Positions 30,423 through 45,400 of a stretch of 64,000 bases of DNA are shown piece by piece. This DNA comes from Calliopsis andreniformis. Its lineage: Eukaryota; Arthropoda; Insecta; Hymenoptera; Andrenidae. The stretch lies in assembly GCF_051401765.1 (NCBI RefSeq), contig NW_027480566.1, forward strand, positions 847,501 to 911,500, in the 5' to 3' direction. Under the pieces are notes generated by a model. That model was given only the letters and a program-made list of their open reading frames with translations. It was not told the DNA's origin and made no database searches. Numbering within the stretch: the first letter of the stretch is position 1; each line of letters starts with the position of its first letter. A program made the translations under genes and the position numbers.

Positions 30423-33400
30423 CTAACGTTCTCGTTTCGAACCGACGACTTTCGGTTCCGGAGCGACACGAACGCTCCATGATTCTCGATTATCTCGACA
30501 CAGGTAAGAGACAGAGGACAACAAGTGTATGGTTTTAGAGAGCCACGAGCACCAGGAATAAGGATCTACCGTTGTCCATTCGTTCCGTCGACATTCGGTT
30601 CCGGAGCGACACGAACGGGGACTAAGAATTTTTTCGCTCGAACTCCGGAGCGACACGATCGCTCCGTTATTCTACGTTCTCTCGGTCCACGGGCATCAGA
30701 GAGCAAAACAGCCTAATAGTTTTAGAGTGCCTCTACGATCAGGAATAAGGATCTAACGTTCTCGTTTCGAACCGACGACTTTCGGTTCCGGAGCGACACG
30801 AACGCTCCATGATTCTCGATTATCTCGACACAGGTAAGAGACAGAGGACAACAAGTGTATGGTTTTAGAGAGCCACGAGCACCAGGAATAAGGATCTACC
30901 GTTGTCTCTTCGTTCCGTGGACATTCGGTTCCGGAGCGACACGAACGGGGACTTAGAATTTTTTCGCTCGGGCTCCGGAGCGACACGAACGGGGACTTAG
31001 AATTTTTTTGCTCGAACTCCGGAGCGACACGATCGCTCCGTTATTCTACGTTCTCTCGGTCCACGGGCATCAGAGAGCAAAACAGCCTCATAGTTTAAGA
31101 GTGCCTCAACGATCAGGAATAAGGATCTAACGTTCTCGTTTCGAACCGACGACTTTCGGTTCCGCAGCGACACGAACGCTCCATGATTCTCGATTATCTC
31201 GACACAGGTAAGAGACAGAGGACAACAAATGTATGGTTTTAGAGAGCCACGAGCACCAGGAATAAGGATCTACCGTTGTCCCTTCGTTCCGTCGACATTC
31301 GGTTCCGGAGCGACACGAACGGGGACTTAGAATTTTTTCGCTCGGGCTCCGGAGCGACACGAACGGGGACTTAGAATTTTTTCGCTCGAACTCCGGAGCG
31401 ACACGATCGCTCCGTTATTCTACGTTCTCTCGGTCCACGGGCATCAGAGAGCAAAACAGCCTAATAGCTTTAGAGTGCCTCAACGATCGGGTATAAGGAT
31501 CTAACGTTCTCGTTTCGAACCGACGACTTTCGGTTCCGGAGCGACACGAACGCTCCATGATTCTCGATTATCTCGACACAGGTAAGAGACAGAGGACAAC
31601 AAGTGTATGGTTTTAGAGAGCCACGAGCACCAGGAATAAGGATCTACCGTTGTCCCTTCGTTCCGTCGACATTCGGTTCCGGAGCGACACGAACGGTGAC
31701 TTAGAATTTTTTCGCTCGAACTCCGGAGCGACACGATCGCTCCGTTATTCTACGTTCTCTCGGTCCACGGGCATCAGAGAGCAAAACAGCCTAATAGTTT
31801 TAGAGTGCCTCAACGATCAGGAATAAGGATCTAACGTTCTCGTTTCGAACCGACGACTTTCGGTTCCGGAGCGACACGAACGCTCCATGATTCTCGATTA
31901 TCTCGACACAGGTAAGAGACAGAGGACAACAAGTGTATGGTTTTAGAGAGCCACGAGCACAAGGAATAAGGATCTACCGTTGTCCCTTCGTTCCGTCGAC
32001 ATTCGGTTCCGGAGCGACACGAACGGTGACTTAGAATTTTTTCGCTCGAACTCCGGAGCGACACGATCGCTCCGTTATTCTACGTTCTCTCGGTCCACGG
32101 GCATCAGAGAGCAAAACAGCCTAATAGTTTTAGAGTGCCTCAACGATCAGGAATAAGGATCTAACGTTCTCGTTTCGAACCGACGACTTTCGGTTCCGGA
32201 GCGACACGACCGCTCCATGATTCTCTATTATCTCGACACAGGTAAGAGACAGAGGACAACAAGTGTATGGATTTAGAGAGCCACGAGCACCAGGAATAAG
32301 GATCTACCGTTGTCCCTTCGTTCCGTCGACATTCGGCTCCGGAGCGACACGAACGGGGACTTAGAATTTTTTCGCTCGGGCTCCGGAGCGACACGAACGG
32401 GGACTTAGCATTTTTTCGCTCGAACTCCGGAGCGACACGATCGCTCCGTTATTCCACGTTCTCTCGGTCCACGGGCATCAGAGAGCAAAACAGCCTAACA
32501 GTTTTAGAGTGCCTCAACGATCAGGAATAAGGATCCAACGTTCTCGTTTCGAACCGACGACTTTCGGTTCCGGAGCGACACGAACGCTCCATGATTCTCG
32601 ATTATCTCGACACAGGTAAGAGACAGAGGACAACAAGTGTATGGTTTTAGAGAGCCACGAGCACCAGGAATAAGGATCTACCGTTGTCCCTTCGTTCCGT
32701 CGACATTCGGTTCCGGAGCGACACGAACGGGGACTTAGAATTTTTTCGCTCGGGCTCCGGTGCCACACGATCGCTCCGTTATTCTACGTTCTCTCGGTCC
32801 ACGGGCATCAGAGAGCAAAACAGCCTAATAGTTTTAGAGTGCCTCAACGATCAGGAATAAGGATCTAACGTTCTCGTTTCGAACCGACGACTTTCGGTTC
32901 CGCAGCGACACGAACGCTCCATGATTCTCGATTATCTCGACACAGGTAAGAGACAGAGGACAACAAGTGTATGGTTTTAGAGAGCCACGAGCACCAGGAA
33001 TAAGGATCTACCGTTGTCCCTTCGTTCCGTCGACATTCGGTTCCGGAGCGACACGAACGGGGACTTAGAATTTTTTCGCTCGGGCTCCGGAGCGACACGA
33101 ACGGGGACTTAGCATTTTTCGCTCGAACTCCGGCGCGACACGATCGCTCCGTTATTCTACGTTCTCTCGGTCCACGGGCATCAGAGAGCAAAACAGCCTA
33201 ATAGTTTTAGAGTGCCTCAACGATCAGGAATAAGGATCTAACGTTCTCGTTTCGAACCGACGACTTTCGGTTCCGGAGCGACACGAACGCTCCATGATTC
33301 TCGATTATCTCGACACAGGTAAGAGACAGAGGACAACAAGTGTATGGTTTTAGAGAGCCACGAGCACAAGGAATAAGGGTCTACCGTTGTCCCTTCGTTC

Positions 33401-36400
33401 CGTCGACATTCGGTTCCGGAGCGACACGAACGGTGACTTAGAATTTTTTCGCTCGAACTCCGGAGCGACACGATCGCTCCGTTATTCTACGTTCTCTCGG
33501 TCCACGGGCATCAGAGAGCAAAACAGCCTAATAGTTTTAGAGTGCCTCAACGATCAGGAATAAGGATCTAACGTTCTCGTTTCGAACCGACGACTTTCGG
33601 TTCCGGAGCGACACGAACGCTCCATGATTCACGATTATCTCGACACAGGTAAGAGACAGAGGACAACAAGTGTATGGATTTAGAGAGCCACGAGCACCAG
33701 GAATAAGGATCTACCGTTGTCCCTTCGTTCCGTCGACATTCGGTTCCGGAGCGACACGAACGGGGACTTAGAATTTTTTCGATCGGGCTCCGGAGCGACA
33801 CGAACGGGGACTTAGCATTTTTTCGCTCGAACTCCGGAGCGACACGATCGCTCCGTTATTCTACGTTCTCTCGGTCCACGGGCATCAGAGAGCAAAACAG
33901 CCTAATAGTTTTAGAGTGCCTCAACGATCAGGAATAAGGATCTAACGTTCTCGTTTCGAACCGACGACTTTCGGTTCCGGAGCGACAGGAACGCTCCATG
34001 ATTCTCGATTATCTCGACACAGGTAAGAGACAGAGGACAACAAGTGTATGGTTTTAGAGAGCCACGAGCACCAGGAATAAGGATCTACCGTTGTCCCTTC
34101 GTTCCGTCGACATTCGGTTCCGGAGCGACACGAACGGGGACTTAGAATTTTTTCGCGCGGGCTCCGGAGCGACACGAACGGGGACTTAGCATTTTTTCGC
34201 TCGAACTCCGGAGCGACACGATCGCTCCGTTATTCTACGTTCTCTCGGTCCACGGGCATCAGAGAGCAAAACAGCCTAATAGTTTTAGAGTGCCTCAACG
34301 ATCAGGAATAAGGATCTAACGTTCTCGTTTCGAACCGACGACTTTCGGTTCCGGAGCGACAGGAACGCTCCATGATTCTCGATTATCTCGACACAGGTAA
34401 GAGACAGAGGACAACAAGTGTATGGTTTTAGAGAGCCACGAGCACCAGGAATAAGGATCTACCGTTGTCCCTTCGTTCCGTCGACATTCGGTTCCGGAGC
34501 GACACGAACGGGGACTTAGAATTTTTTCGATCGGGCTCCGGAGCGACACGATCGCTCCGTTATTCTACGTTCTCTCGGTCCACGGGCATCAGAGAGCAAA
34601 ACAGCCTAATAGTTTTAGAGGGCCTCAACGATCAGGAATAAGGATCTAACGTTCTCGTTTCGAACCGACGACTTTCGGTTCCGCAGCGACACGAACGCTC
34701 CATGATTCTCGATTATCTCGACACAGGTAAGAGACAGAGGACAACAAGTGTATGGTTTTAGAGAGCCACGAGCACCAGGAATAAGGATCTACCGTTGTCC
34801 CTTCGTTCCGTCGACATTCGGTTCCGGAGCGACACGAACGGGGACTTAGAATTTTTTCGCTCGGGCTCCGGAGCGACACGAACGGGGACTTAGAATTTTT
34901 TCGCTCGAACTCCGGAGCGACACGATCGCTCCGTTATTCTACGTTCTCTCGGTCCACGGGCATCAGAGAGCAAAACAGCCTAATAGTTTTAGAGTGCCTC
35001 AACGATCGGGTATAAGGATCTAACGTTCTCGTTTCGAACCGACGACTTTCGGTTCCGGATCGACACGACCGCTCCATGATTCTCTATTATCTCGACACAG
35101 GTAAGAGACAGAGGACAACAAGTGTATGGATTTAGAGAGCCACGAGCACCAGGAATAAGGATCTACCGTTGTCCCTTCGTTCCGTCGACATTCGGTTCCG
35201 GAGCGACACGAACGGGGACTTAGAATTTTTTCGCTCGAACTCCGGAGCGACACGATCGCTCCGTTATTCTACGTTCTCTCGGTCCACGGGCATCAGAGAG
35301 CAAAACAGCCTAATAGTTTTAGAGTGCCTCAACGATCAGGAATAAGGATCTAACGTTCTCGTTTCGAACCGACGACTTTCGGTTCCGGAGCGACACGAAC
35401 GCTCCATGATTCTCGATTATCTCGACACAGGTAAGAGACAGAGGACAACAAGTGTATGGTTTTAGAGAGCCACGAGCACAAGGAATAAGGGTCTACCGTT
35501 GTCCCTTCGTTCCGTCGACATTCGGTTCCGGAGCGACACGAACGGTGACTTAGAATTTTTTCGCTCGAACTCCGGAGCGACACGATCGCTCCGTTATTCT
35601 ACGTTCTCTCGGTCCACGGGCATCAGAGAGCAAAACAGCCTAATAGTTTTAGAGTGCCTCAACGATCAGGAATAAGGATCTAACGTTCTCGTTTCGAACC
35701 GACGACTTTCGGTTCCGCAGCGACACGAACGCTCCATGAATCTCGATTATCTCGACACAGGTAAGAGACAGAGGACAACAAGTGTATGGTTTTAGAGAGC
35801 CACGAGCACCAGGAATAAGGATCTACCGTTGTCCCTTCGTTCCGTCGACATTCGGTTCCGGAGCGACACGAACGGGGACTTAGAATTTTTTCGCTCGAAC
35901 TCCGGAGCGACACGATCGCTCCGTTATTCTACGTTCTCTCGGTCCACGGGCATCAGAGAGCAAAACAGCCTAATAGTTTTAGAGTGCCTCAACGATCGGG
36001 TATAAGGATCTAACGTTCTCGTTTCGAACAGACGACTTTCGGTTCCGGATCGACACGACCGCTCCATGATTCTCTATTATCTCGACACAGGTAAGAGACA
36101 GAGGACAACAAGTGTATGGATTTAGAGAGCCACGAGCACCAGGAATAAGGATCTACCGTTGTCCCTTCGTTCCGCCGACATTCGGTTCCGGAGCGACACG
36201 AACGGGGACTTAGAATTTTTTCGCTCGAACTCCGGAGCGACACGATCGCTCCGTTATTCTACGTTCTCTCGGTCCACGGGCATCAGAGAGCAAAACAGCC
36301 TAATAGTTTTAGAGTGCCTCAACGATCAGGAATAAGGATCTAACGTTCTCGTTTCGAACCGACGACTTTCGGTTCCGGAGCGACAGGAACGCTCCATGAT

Positions 36401-39400
36401 TCTCGATTATCTCGACACAGGTAAGAGACAGAGGACAACAAGTGTATGGTTTTAGAGAGCCACGAGCACCAGGAATAAGGATCTACCGTTGTCCCTTCGT
36501 TCCGTCGACATTCGGTTCCGGAGCGACACGAACGGGGACTTAGAATTTTTTCGCTCGGGCTCCGGAGCGACACGATCGCTCCGTTATTCTACGTTCTCTC
36601 GGTCCACGGGCATCAGAGAGCTAAACAGCCTAATAGTTTTAGAGTGCCTCAACGATCAGGAATAAGGATCTAACGTTCTCGTTTCGAACCGACGACTTTC
36701 GGTTTCGGAGCGACACGAACGCTCCATGATTCTCGATTATCTCGACACAGGTAAGAGACAGAGGACAACAAGTGTATGGTTTTAGAGAGCCACGAGCACC
36801 AGGAATAAGGATCTAACGTTGTCCCTTCGTTCCGTCGACATTCGGTTCCGGAGCGACACGAACGGGGACTTAGAATTTTTTCGCTCGGGCTCCGGAGCGA
36901 CACGAACGGGGACTTAGCATTTTTCGCTCGAGCTCCGGAGCGACACGATCGCTCCGTTATTCTACGTTCTCTCGGTCCACGGGCATCAGAGAGCAAAACA
37001 GCCTAATAGTTTTAGAGTGCCTCAACGATCGGGTATAAGGATCTAACGTTCTCGTTTCGAACAGACGACTTTCGGTTCCGGATCGACACGACCGCTCCAT
37101 GATTCTCTATTATCTCGACACAGGTAAGAGACAGAGGACAACAAGTGTATGGATTTAGAGAGCCACGAGCACCAGGAATAAGGATCTACCGTTGTCCCTT
37201 CGTTCCGCCGACATTCGGTTCCGGAGCGACACGAACGGGGACTTAGAATTTTTTCGCTCGAACTCCGGAGCGACACGATCGCTCCGTTATTCTACGTTCT
37301 CTCGGTCCACGGGCATCAGAGAGCAAAACAGCCTAATAGTTTTAGAGTGCCTCAACGATCAGGAATAAGGATCTAACGTTCTCGTTTCGAACCGACGACT
37401 TTCGGTTCCGGAGCGACACGAACGCTCCATGATTCTCGATTATCTCGACACAGGTAAGAGACAGAGGACAACAAGTGTATGGTTTTAGAGAGCCACGAGC
37501 ACAAGGAATAAGGGTCTACCGTTGTCCCTTCGTTCCGTCGACATTCGGTTCCGGAGCGACACGAACGGTGACTTAGAATTTTTTCGCTCGAACTCCGGAG
37601 CGACACGATCGCTCCGTTATTCTACGTTCTCTCGGTCCACGGGCATCAGAGAGCAAAACAGCCTAATAGTTTTAGAGTGCCTCAACGATCAGGAATAAGG
37701 ATCTAACGTTCTCGTTTCGAACCGACGACTTTCGGTTCCGGAGCGACACGAACGCTCCATGATTCACGATTATCTCGACACAGGTAAGAGACAGAGGACA
37801 ACAAGTGTATGGATTTAGAGAGCCACGAGCACCAGGAATAAGGATCTACCGTTGTCCCTTCGTTCCGTCGACATTCGGTTCCGGAGCGACACGAACGGGG
37901 ACTTAGAATTTTTTCGCTCGGGCTCCGGAGCGACACGAACGGGGACTTAGCATTTTTTCGCTCGAACTCCGGAGCGACACGATCGCTCCGTTATTCTACG
38001 TTCTCTCGGTCCACGGGCATCAGAGAGCAAAACAGCCTAATAGTTTTGGAGTGCCTCAACGATCAGGAATAAGGATCTAACGTTCTCGTTTCGAACCGAC
38101 GACTTTCGGTTCCGGAGCGACAGGAACGCTCCATGATTCTCGATTATCTCGACACAGGTAAGAGACAGAGGACAACAAGTGTATGGTTTTAGAGAGCCAC
38201 GAGCACCAGGAATAAGGATCTACCGTTGTCCCTTCGTTCCGTCGACATTCGGTTCCGGAGCGACACGAACGGGGACTTAGAATTTTTTCGATCGGGCTCC
38301 GGAGCGACACGATCGCTCCGTTATTCTACGTTCTCTCGGTCCACGGGCATCAGAGAGCTAAACAGCCTAATAGTTTTAGAGTGCCTCAACGATCAGGAAT
38401 AAGGATCTAACGTTCTCGTTTCGAACCGACGACTTTCGGTTCCGCAGCGACACGAACGCTCCATGATTCTCGATTATCTCGACACAGGTAAGAGACAGAG
38501 GACAACAAGTGTATGGTTTTAGAGAGCCACGAGCACCAGGAATAAGGATCTACCGTTGTCCCTTCGTTCCGTCGACATTCGGTTCCGGAGCGACACGAAC
38601 GGGGACTTAGAATTTTTTCGCTCGGGCTCCGGAGCGACACGAACGGGGACTTAGAATTTTTTCGCTCGAACTCCGGAGCGACACGATCGCTCCGTTATTC
38701 TACGTTCTCTCGGTCCACGGGCATCAGAGAGCAAAACAGCCTAATAGTTTTAGAGTGCCTCAACGATCGGGTATAAGGATCTAACGTTCTCGTTTCGAAC
38801 CGACGACTTTCGGTTCCGGAGCGACAGGAACGCTCCATGATTCTCGATTATCTCGACACAGGTAAGAGACAGAGGACAACAAGTGTATGGTTTTAGAGAG
38901 CCACGAGCACCAGGAATAAGGATCTACCGTTGTCCCTTCGTTCCGTCGACATTCGGTTCCGGAGCGACACGAACGGGGACTTAGAATTTTTTCGATCGGG
39001 CTCCGGAGCGACACGATCGCTCCGTTATTCTACGTTCTCTCGGTCCACGGGCATCAGAGAGCTAAACAGCCTAATAGTTTTAGAGTGCCTCAACGATCAG
39101 GAATAAGGATCTAACGTTCTCGTTTCGAACCGACGACTTTCGGTTCCGCAGCGACACGAACGCTCCATGATTCTCGATTATCTCGACACAGGTAAGAGAC
39201 AGAGGACAACAAGTGTATGGTTTTAGAGAGCCACGAGCACCAGGAATAAGGATCTACCGTTGTCCCTTCGTTCCGTCGACATTCGGTTCCGGAGCGACAC
39301 GAACGGGGACTTAGAATTTTTTCGCTCGGGCTCCGGAGCGACACGAACGGGGACTTAGAATTTTTTCGCTCGAACTCCGGAGCGACACGATCGCTCCGTT

Positions 39401-42400
39401 ATTCTACGTTCTCTCGGTCCACGGGCATCAGAGAGCAAAACAGCCTAATAGTTTTAGAGTGCCTCAACGATCGGGTATAAGGATCTAACGTTCTCGTTTC
39501 GAACCGACGACTTTCGGTTCCGGATCGACACGACCGCTCCATGATTCTCTATTATCTCGACACAGGTAAGAGACAGAGGACAACAAGTGTATGGATTTAG
39601 AGAGCCACGAGCACCAGGAATAAGGATCTACCGTTGTCCCTTCGTTCCGTCGACATTCGGTTCCGGAGCGACACGAACGGGGACTTAGAATTTTTTCGCT
39701 CGAACTCCGGAGCGACACGATCGCTCCGTTATTCTACGTTCTCTCGGTCCACGGGCATCAGAGAGCAAAACAGCCTAATAGTTTTAGAGTGCCTCAACGA
39801 TCAGGAATAAGGATCTAACGTTCTCGTTTCGAACCGACGACTTTCGGTTCCGGAGCGACACGAACGCTCCATGATTCTCGATTATCTCGACACAGGTAAG
39901 AGACAGAGGACAACAAGTGTATGGTTTTAGAGAGCCACGAGCACCAGGAATAAGGGTCTACCGTTGTCCCTTCGTTCCGTCGACATTCGGTTCCGGAGCG
40001 ACACGAACGGTGACTTAGAATTTTTTCGCTCGAACTCCGGAGCGACACGATCGCTCCGTTATTCTACGTTCTCTCGGTCCACGGGCATCAGAGAGCAAAA
40101 CAGCCTAATAGTTTTAGAGTGCCTCAACGATCAGGAATAAGGATCTAACGTTCTCGTTTCGAACCGACGACTTTCGGTTCCGGAGCGACACGAACGCTCC
40201 ATGATTCACGATTATCTCGACACAGGTAAGAGACAGAGGACAACAAGTGTATGGATTTAGAGAGCCACGAGCACCAGGAATAAGGATCTACCGTTGTCCC
40301 TTCGTTCCGTCGACATTCGGTTCCGGAGCGACACGAACGGGGACTTAGAATTTTTTCGCTCGGGCTCCGGAGCGACACGAACGGGGACTTAGCATTTTTT
40401 CGCTCGAACTCCGGAGCGACACGATCGCTCCGTTATTCTACGTTCTCTCGGTCCACGGGCATCAGAGAGCAAAACAGCCTAATAGTTTTAGAGTGCCTCT
40501 ACGATCAGGAATAAGGATCTAACGTTCTCGTTTCGAACCGACGACTTTCGGTTCCGGAGCGACACGAACGCTCCATGATTCTCGATTATCTCGACACAGG
40601 TAAGAGACAGAGGACAACAAGTGTATGGTTTTAGAGAGCCACGAGCACCAGGAATAAGGATCTACCGTTGTCCCTTCGTTCCGTGGACATTCGGTTCCGG
40701 AGCGACACGAACGGGGACTTAGAATTTTTTCGCTCGGGCTCCGGAGCGACACGAACGGGGACTTAGAATTTTTTTGCTCGAACTCCGGAGCGACACGATC
40801 GCTCCGTTATTCTACGTTCTCTCGGTCCACGGGCATCAGAGAGCAAAACAGCCTCATAGTTTAAGAGTGCCTCAACGATCAGGAATAAGGATCTAACGTT
40901 CTCGTTTCGAACCGACGACTTTCGGTTCCGCAGCGACACGAACGCTCCATGATTCTCGATTATCTCGACACAGGTAAGAGACAGAGGACAACAAATGTAT
41001 GGTTTTAGAGAGCCACGAGCACCAGGAATAAGGATCTACCGTTGTCCCTTCGTTCCGTCGACATTCGGTTCCGGAGCGACACGAACGGGGACTTAGAATT
41101 TTTTCGCTCGAACTCCGGAGCGACACGATCGCTCCGTTATTCTACGTTCTCTCGGTCCACGGGCATCAGAGAGCAAAACAGCCTAATAGTTTTAGAGTGC
41201 CTCAACGATCAGGAATAAGGATCTAACGTTCTCGTTTCGAACCGACGACTTTCGGTTCCGGAGCGACACGAACGCTCCATGATTCTCGATTATCTCGACA
41301 CAGGTAAGAGACAGAGGACAACAAGTGTATGGTTTTAGAGAGCCAGGAGCACAAGGAATAAGGATCTACCGTTGTCCCTTCGTTCCGTCGACATTTGGTT
41401 CCGGAGCGACACGAACGGTGACTTAGAATTTTTTCGCTCGAACTCCGGAGCGACACGATCGCTCCGTTATTCTACGTTCTCTCGGTCCACGGGCATCAGA
41501 GAGCTAAACAGCCTAATAGTTTTAGAGTGCCTCAACGATCAGGAATAAGGATCTAACGTTCTCGTTTCGAACCGACGACTTTCGGTTCCGGAGCGACACG
41601 AACGCTCCATGATTCTCGATTATCTCGACACAGGTAAGAGACAGAGGACAACAAGTGTATGGTTTTAGAGAGCCACGAGCACCAGGAATAAGGATCTACC
41701 GTTGTCCCTTCGTTCCGTCGACATTCGGTTCCGGAGCGACACGAACGGTGACTTAGAATTTTTTCGCTCGAACTCCGGAGCGACACGATCGCTCCGTTAT
41801 TCTACGTTCTCTCGGTCCACGGGCATCAGAGAGCAAAACAGCCTAATAGTTTTAGAGTGCCTCAACGATCAGGAATAAGGATCTAACGTTCTCGTTTCGA
41901 ACCGACGACTTTCGGTTCCGGAGCGACACGAACGCTCCATGATTCTCGATTATCTCGACACAGGTAAGAGACAGAGGACAACAAGTGTATGGTTTTAGAG
42001 AGCCACGAGCACCAGGAATAAGGATCTACCGTTGTCCCTTCGTTCCGTCGACATTCGGTTCCGGAGCGACACGAACGGTGACTTAGAATTTTTTCGCTCG
42101 GGCTCCGGAGCGACACGAACGGGGACTTAGAATTTTTTCGCTCGGGCTCCGGAGCGACACGATCGCTCCGTTATTCTACGTTCTCTCGGTCCACGGGCAT
42201 CAGAGAGCAAAACAGCCTAATAGTTTTAGAGTGCCTCAACGATCAGGAATATGGATCTAACGTTCTCGTTTCGAACCGACGACTTTCGGTTCCGGAGCGA
42301 CACGACCGCTCCATGATTCTCTATTATCTCGACACAGGTAAGAGACAGAGGACAACAAGTGTATGGATTTAGAGAGCCACGAGCACCAGGAATAAGGATC

Positions 42401-45400
42401 TACCGTTGTCCCTTCGTTCCGTCGACATTCGGCTCCGGAGCGACACGAACGGGGACTTAGAATTTTTTCGCTCGGGCTCCGGAGCGACACGAACGGGGAC
42501 TTAGCATTTTTTCGCTCGAACTCCGGAGCGACACGATCGCTCCGTTATTCCACGTTCTCTCGGTCCACGGGCATCAGAGAGCAAAACAGCCTAACAGTTT
42601 TAGAGTGCCTCAACGATCAGGAATAAGGATCCAACGTTCTCGTTTCGAACCGACGACTTTCGGTTCCGGAGCGACACGAACGCTCCATGATTCTCGATTA
42701 TCTCGACACAGGTAAGAGACAGAGGACAACAAGTGTATGGTTTTAGAGAGCCACGAGCACCAGGAATAAGGATCTACCGTTGTCCCTTCGTTCCGTCGAC
42801 ATTCGGTTCCGGAGCGACACGAACGGTGACTTAGAATTTTTTCGCTCGAACTCCGGAGCGACACGATCGCTCCGTTATTCTACGTTCTCTCGGTCCACGG
42901 GCATCAGAGAGCAAAACAGCCTAATAGTTTTAGAGTGCCTCAACGATCAGGAATAAGGATCTAACGTTCTCGTTTCGAAACGACGACTTTCGGTTCCGGA
43001 GCGACACGACCGCTCCATGATTCTCTATTATCTCGACACAGGTAAGAGACAGAGGACAACAAGTGTATGGATTTAGAGAGCCACGAGCACCAGGAATAAG
43101 GATCTACCGTTGTCCCTTCGTTCCGTCGACATTCGGCTCCGGAGCGACACGAACGGGGACTTAGCATTTTTTCGCTCGAACTCCGGAGCGACACGATCGC
43201 TCCGTTATTCCACGTTCTCTCGGTCCACGGGCATCAGAGAGCAAAACAGCCTAACAGTTTTAGAGTGCCTCAACGATCAGGAATAAGGATCCAACGTTCT
43301 CGTTTCGAACCGACGACTTTCGGTTCCGGAGCGACACGAACGCTCCATGATTCTCGATTATCTCGACACAGGTAAGAGACAGAGGACAACAAGTGTATGG
43401 TTTTAGAGAGCCACGAGCACCAGGAATAAGGATCTACCGTTGTCCCTTCGTTCCGTCGACATTCGGTTCCGGAGCGACACGAACGGGGACTTAGAATTTT
43501 TTCGCTCGGGCTCCGGAGCCACACGATCGCTCCGTTATTCTACGTTCTCTCGGTCCACGGGCATCAGAGAGCAAAACAGCCTAATAGTTTTAGAGTGCCT
43601 CAACGATCAGGAATAAGGATCTAACGTTCTCGTTTCGAACCGACGACTTTCGGTTCCGGAGCGACAGGAACGCTCCATGATTCTCGATTATCTCGACACA
43701 GGTAAGAGACAGAGGACAACAAGTGTATGGTTTTAGAGAGCCACGAGCACCAGGAATAAGGATCTACCGTTGTCCCTTCGTTCCGTCGACATTCGGTTCC
43801 GGAGCGACACGAACGGGGACTTAGAATTTTTTCGATCGGGCTCCGGAGCGACACGATCGCTCCGTTATTCTACGTTCTCTCGGTCCACGGGCATCAGAGA
43901 GCTAAACAGCCTAATAGTTTTAGAGTGCCTCAACGATCAGGAATAAGGATCTAACGTTCTCGTTTCGAACCGACGACTTTCGGTTCCGCAGCGACACGAA
44001 CGCTCCATGATTCTCGATTATCTCGACACAGGTAAGAGACAGAGGACAACAAGTGTATGGTTTTAGAGAGCCACGAGCACCAGGAATAAGGATCTACCGT
44101 TGTCCCTTCGTTCCGTCGACATTCGGTTCCGGAGCGACACGAACGGGGACTTAGAATTTTTTCGCTCGGGCTCCGGAGCGACACGAACGGGGACTTAGAA
44201 TTTTTTCGCTCGAACTCCGGAGCGACAGGATCGCTCCGTTATTCTACGTTCTCTCGGTCCACGGGCATCAGAGAGCAAAACAGCCTAATAGTTTTAGAGT
44301 GCCTCAACGATCAGGAATAAGGATCTAACGTTCTCGTTTCGAACCGACGACTTTCGGTTCCGGAGCGACACGAACGCTCCATGATTCTCGATTATCTCGA
44401 CACAGGTAAGAGACAGAGGACAACAAGTGTATGGTTTTAGAGAGCCACGAGCACAAGGAATAAGGATCTACCGTTGTCCCTTCGTTCCGTCGACATTCGG
44501 TTCCGGAGCGACACGAACGGTGACTTAGAATTTTTTCGCTCGAACTCCGGAGCGACACGATCGCTCCGTTATTCTACGTTCTCTCGGTCCACGGGCATCA
44601 GAGAGCAAAACAGCCTAATAGTTTTAGAGTGCCTCAACGATCAGGAATAAGGATCTAACGTTCTCGTTTCGAACCGACGACTTTCGGTTCCGGAGCGACA
44701 CGAACGCTCCATGATTCTCGATTATCTCGACACAGGTAAGAGACAGAGGACAACAAGTGTATGGTTTTAGAGAGCCACGAGCACCAGGAATAAGGATCTA
44801 CCGTTGTCCCTTCGTTCCGTCGACATTCGGTTCCGGAGCGACACGAACGGGGACTTAGAATTTTTTCGCTCGGGCTCCGGAGCCACACGATCGCTCCGTT
44901 ATTCTACGTTCTCTCGGTCCACGGGCATCAGAGAGCAAAACAGCCTAATAGTTTTAGAGGGCCTCAACGATCAGGAATAAGGATCTAACGTTCTCGTTTC
45001 GAACCGACGACTTTCGGTTCCGGAGCGACACGAACGCTCCATGATTCACGATTATCTCGACACAGGTAAGAGACAGAGGACAACAAGTGTATGGTTTTAG
45101 AGAGCCACGAGCACCAGGAATAAGGATCTACCGTTGTCCCTTCGTTCTGTCGACATTCGGTTCCGGAGCGACACGAACGGGGACTTAGAATTTTTTCGCT
45201 CGGGCTCCGGAGCGACACGAACGGGGACTTAGCATTTTTTCGCTCGAACTCCGGAGCGACACGATCGCTCCGTTATTCTACGTTCTCTCGGTCCACGGGC
45301 ATCAGAGAGCAAAACAGCCTAATAGTTTTAGAGTGCCTCAACGATCAGGAATAAGGATCTAACGTTCTCGTTTCGAACCGACGACTTTCGGTTCCGCAGC

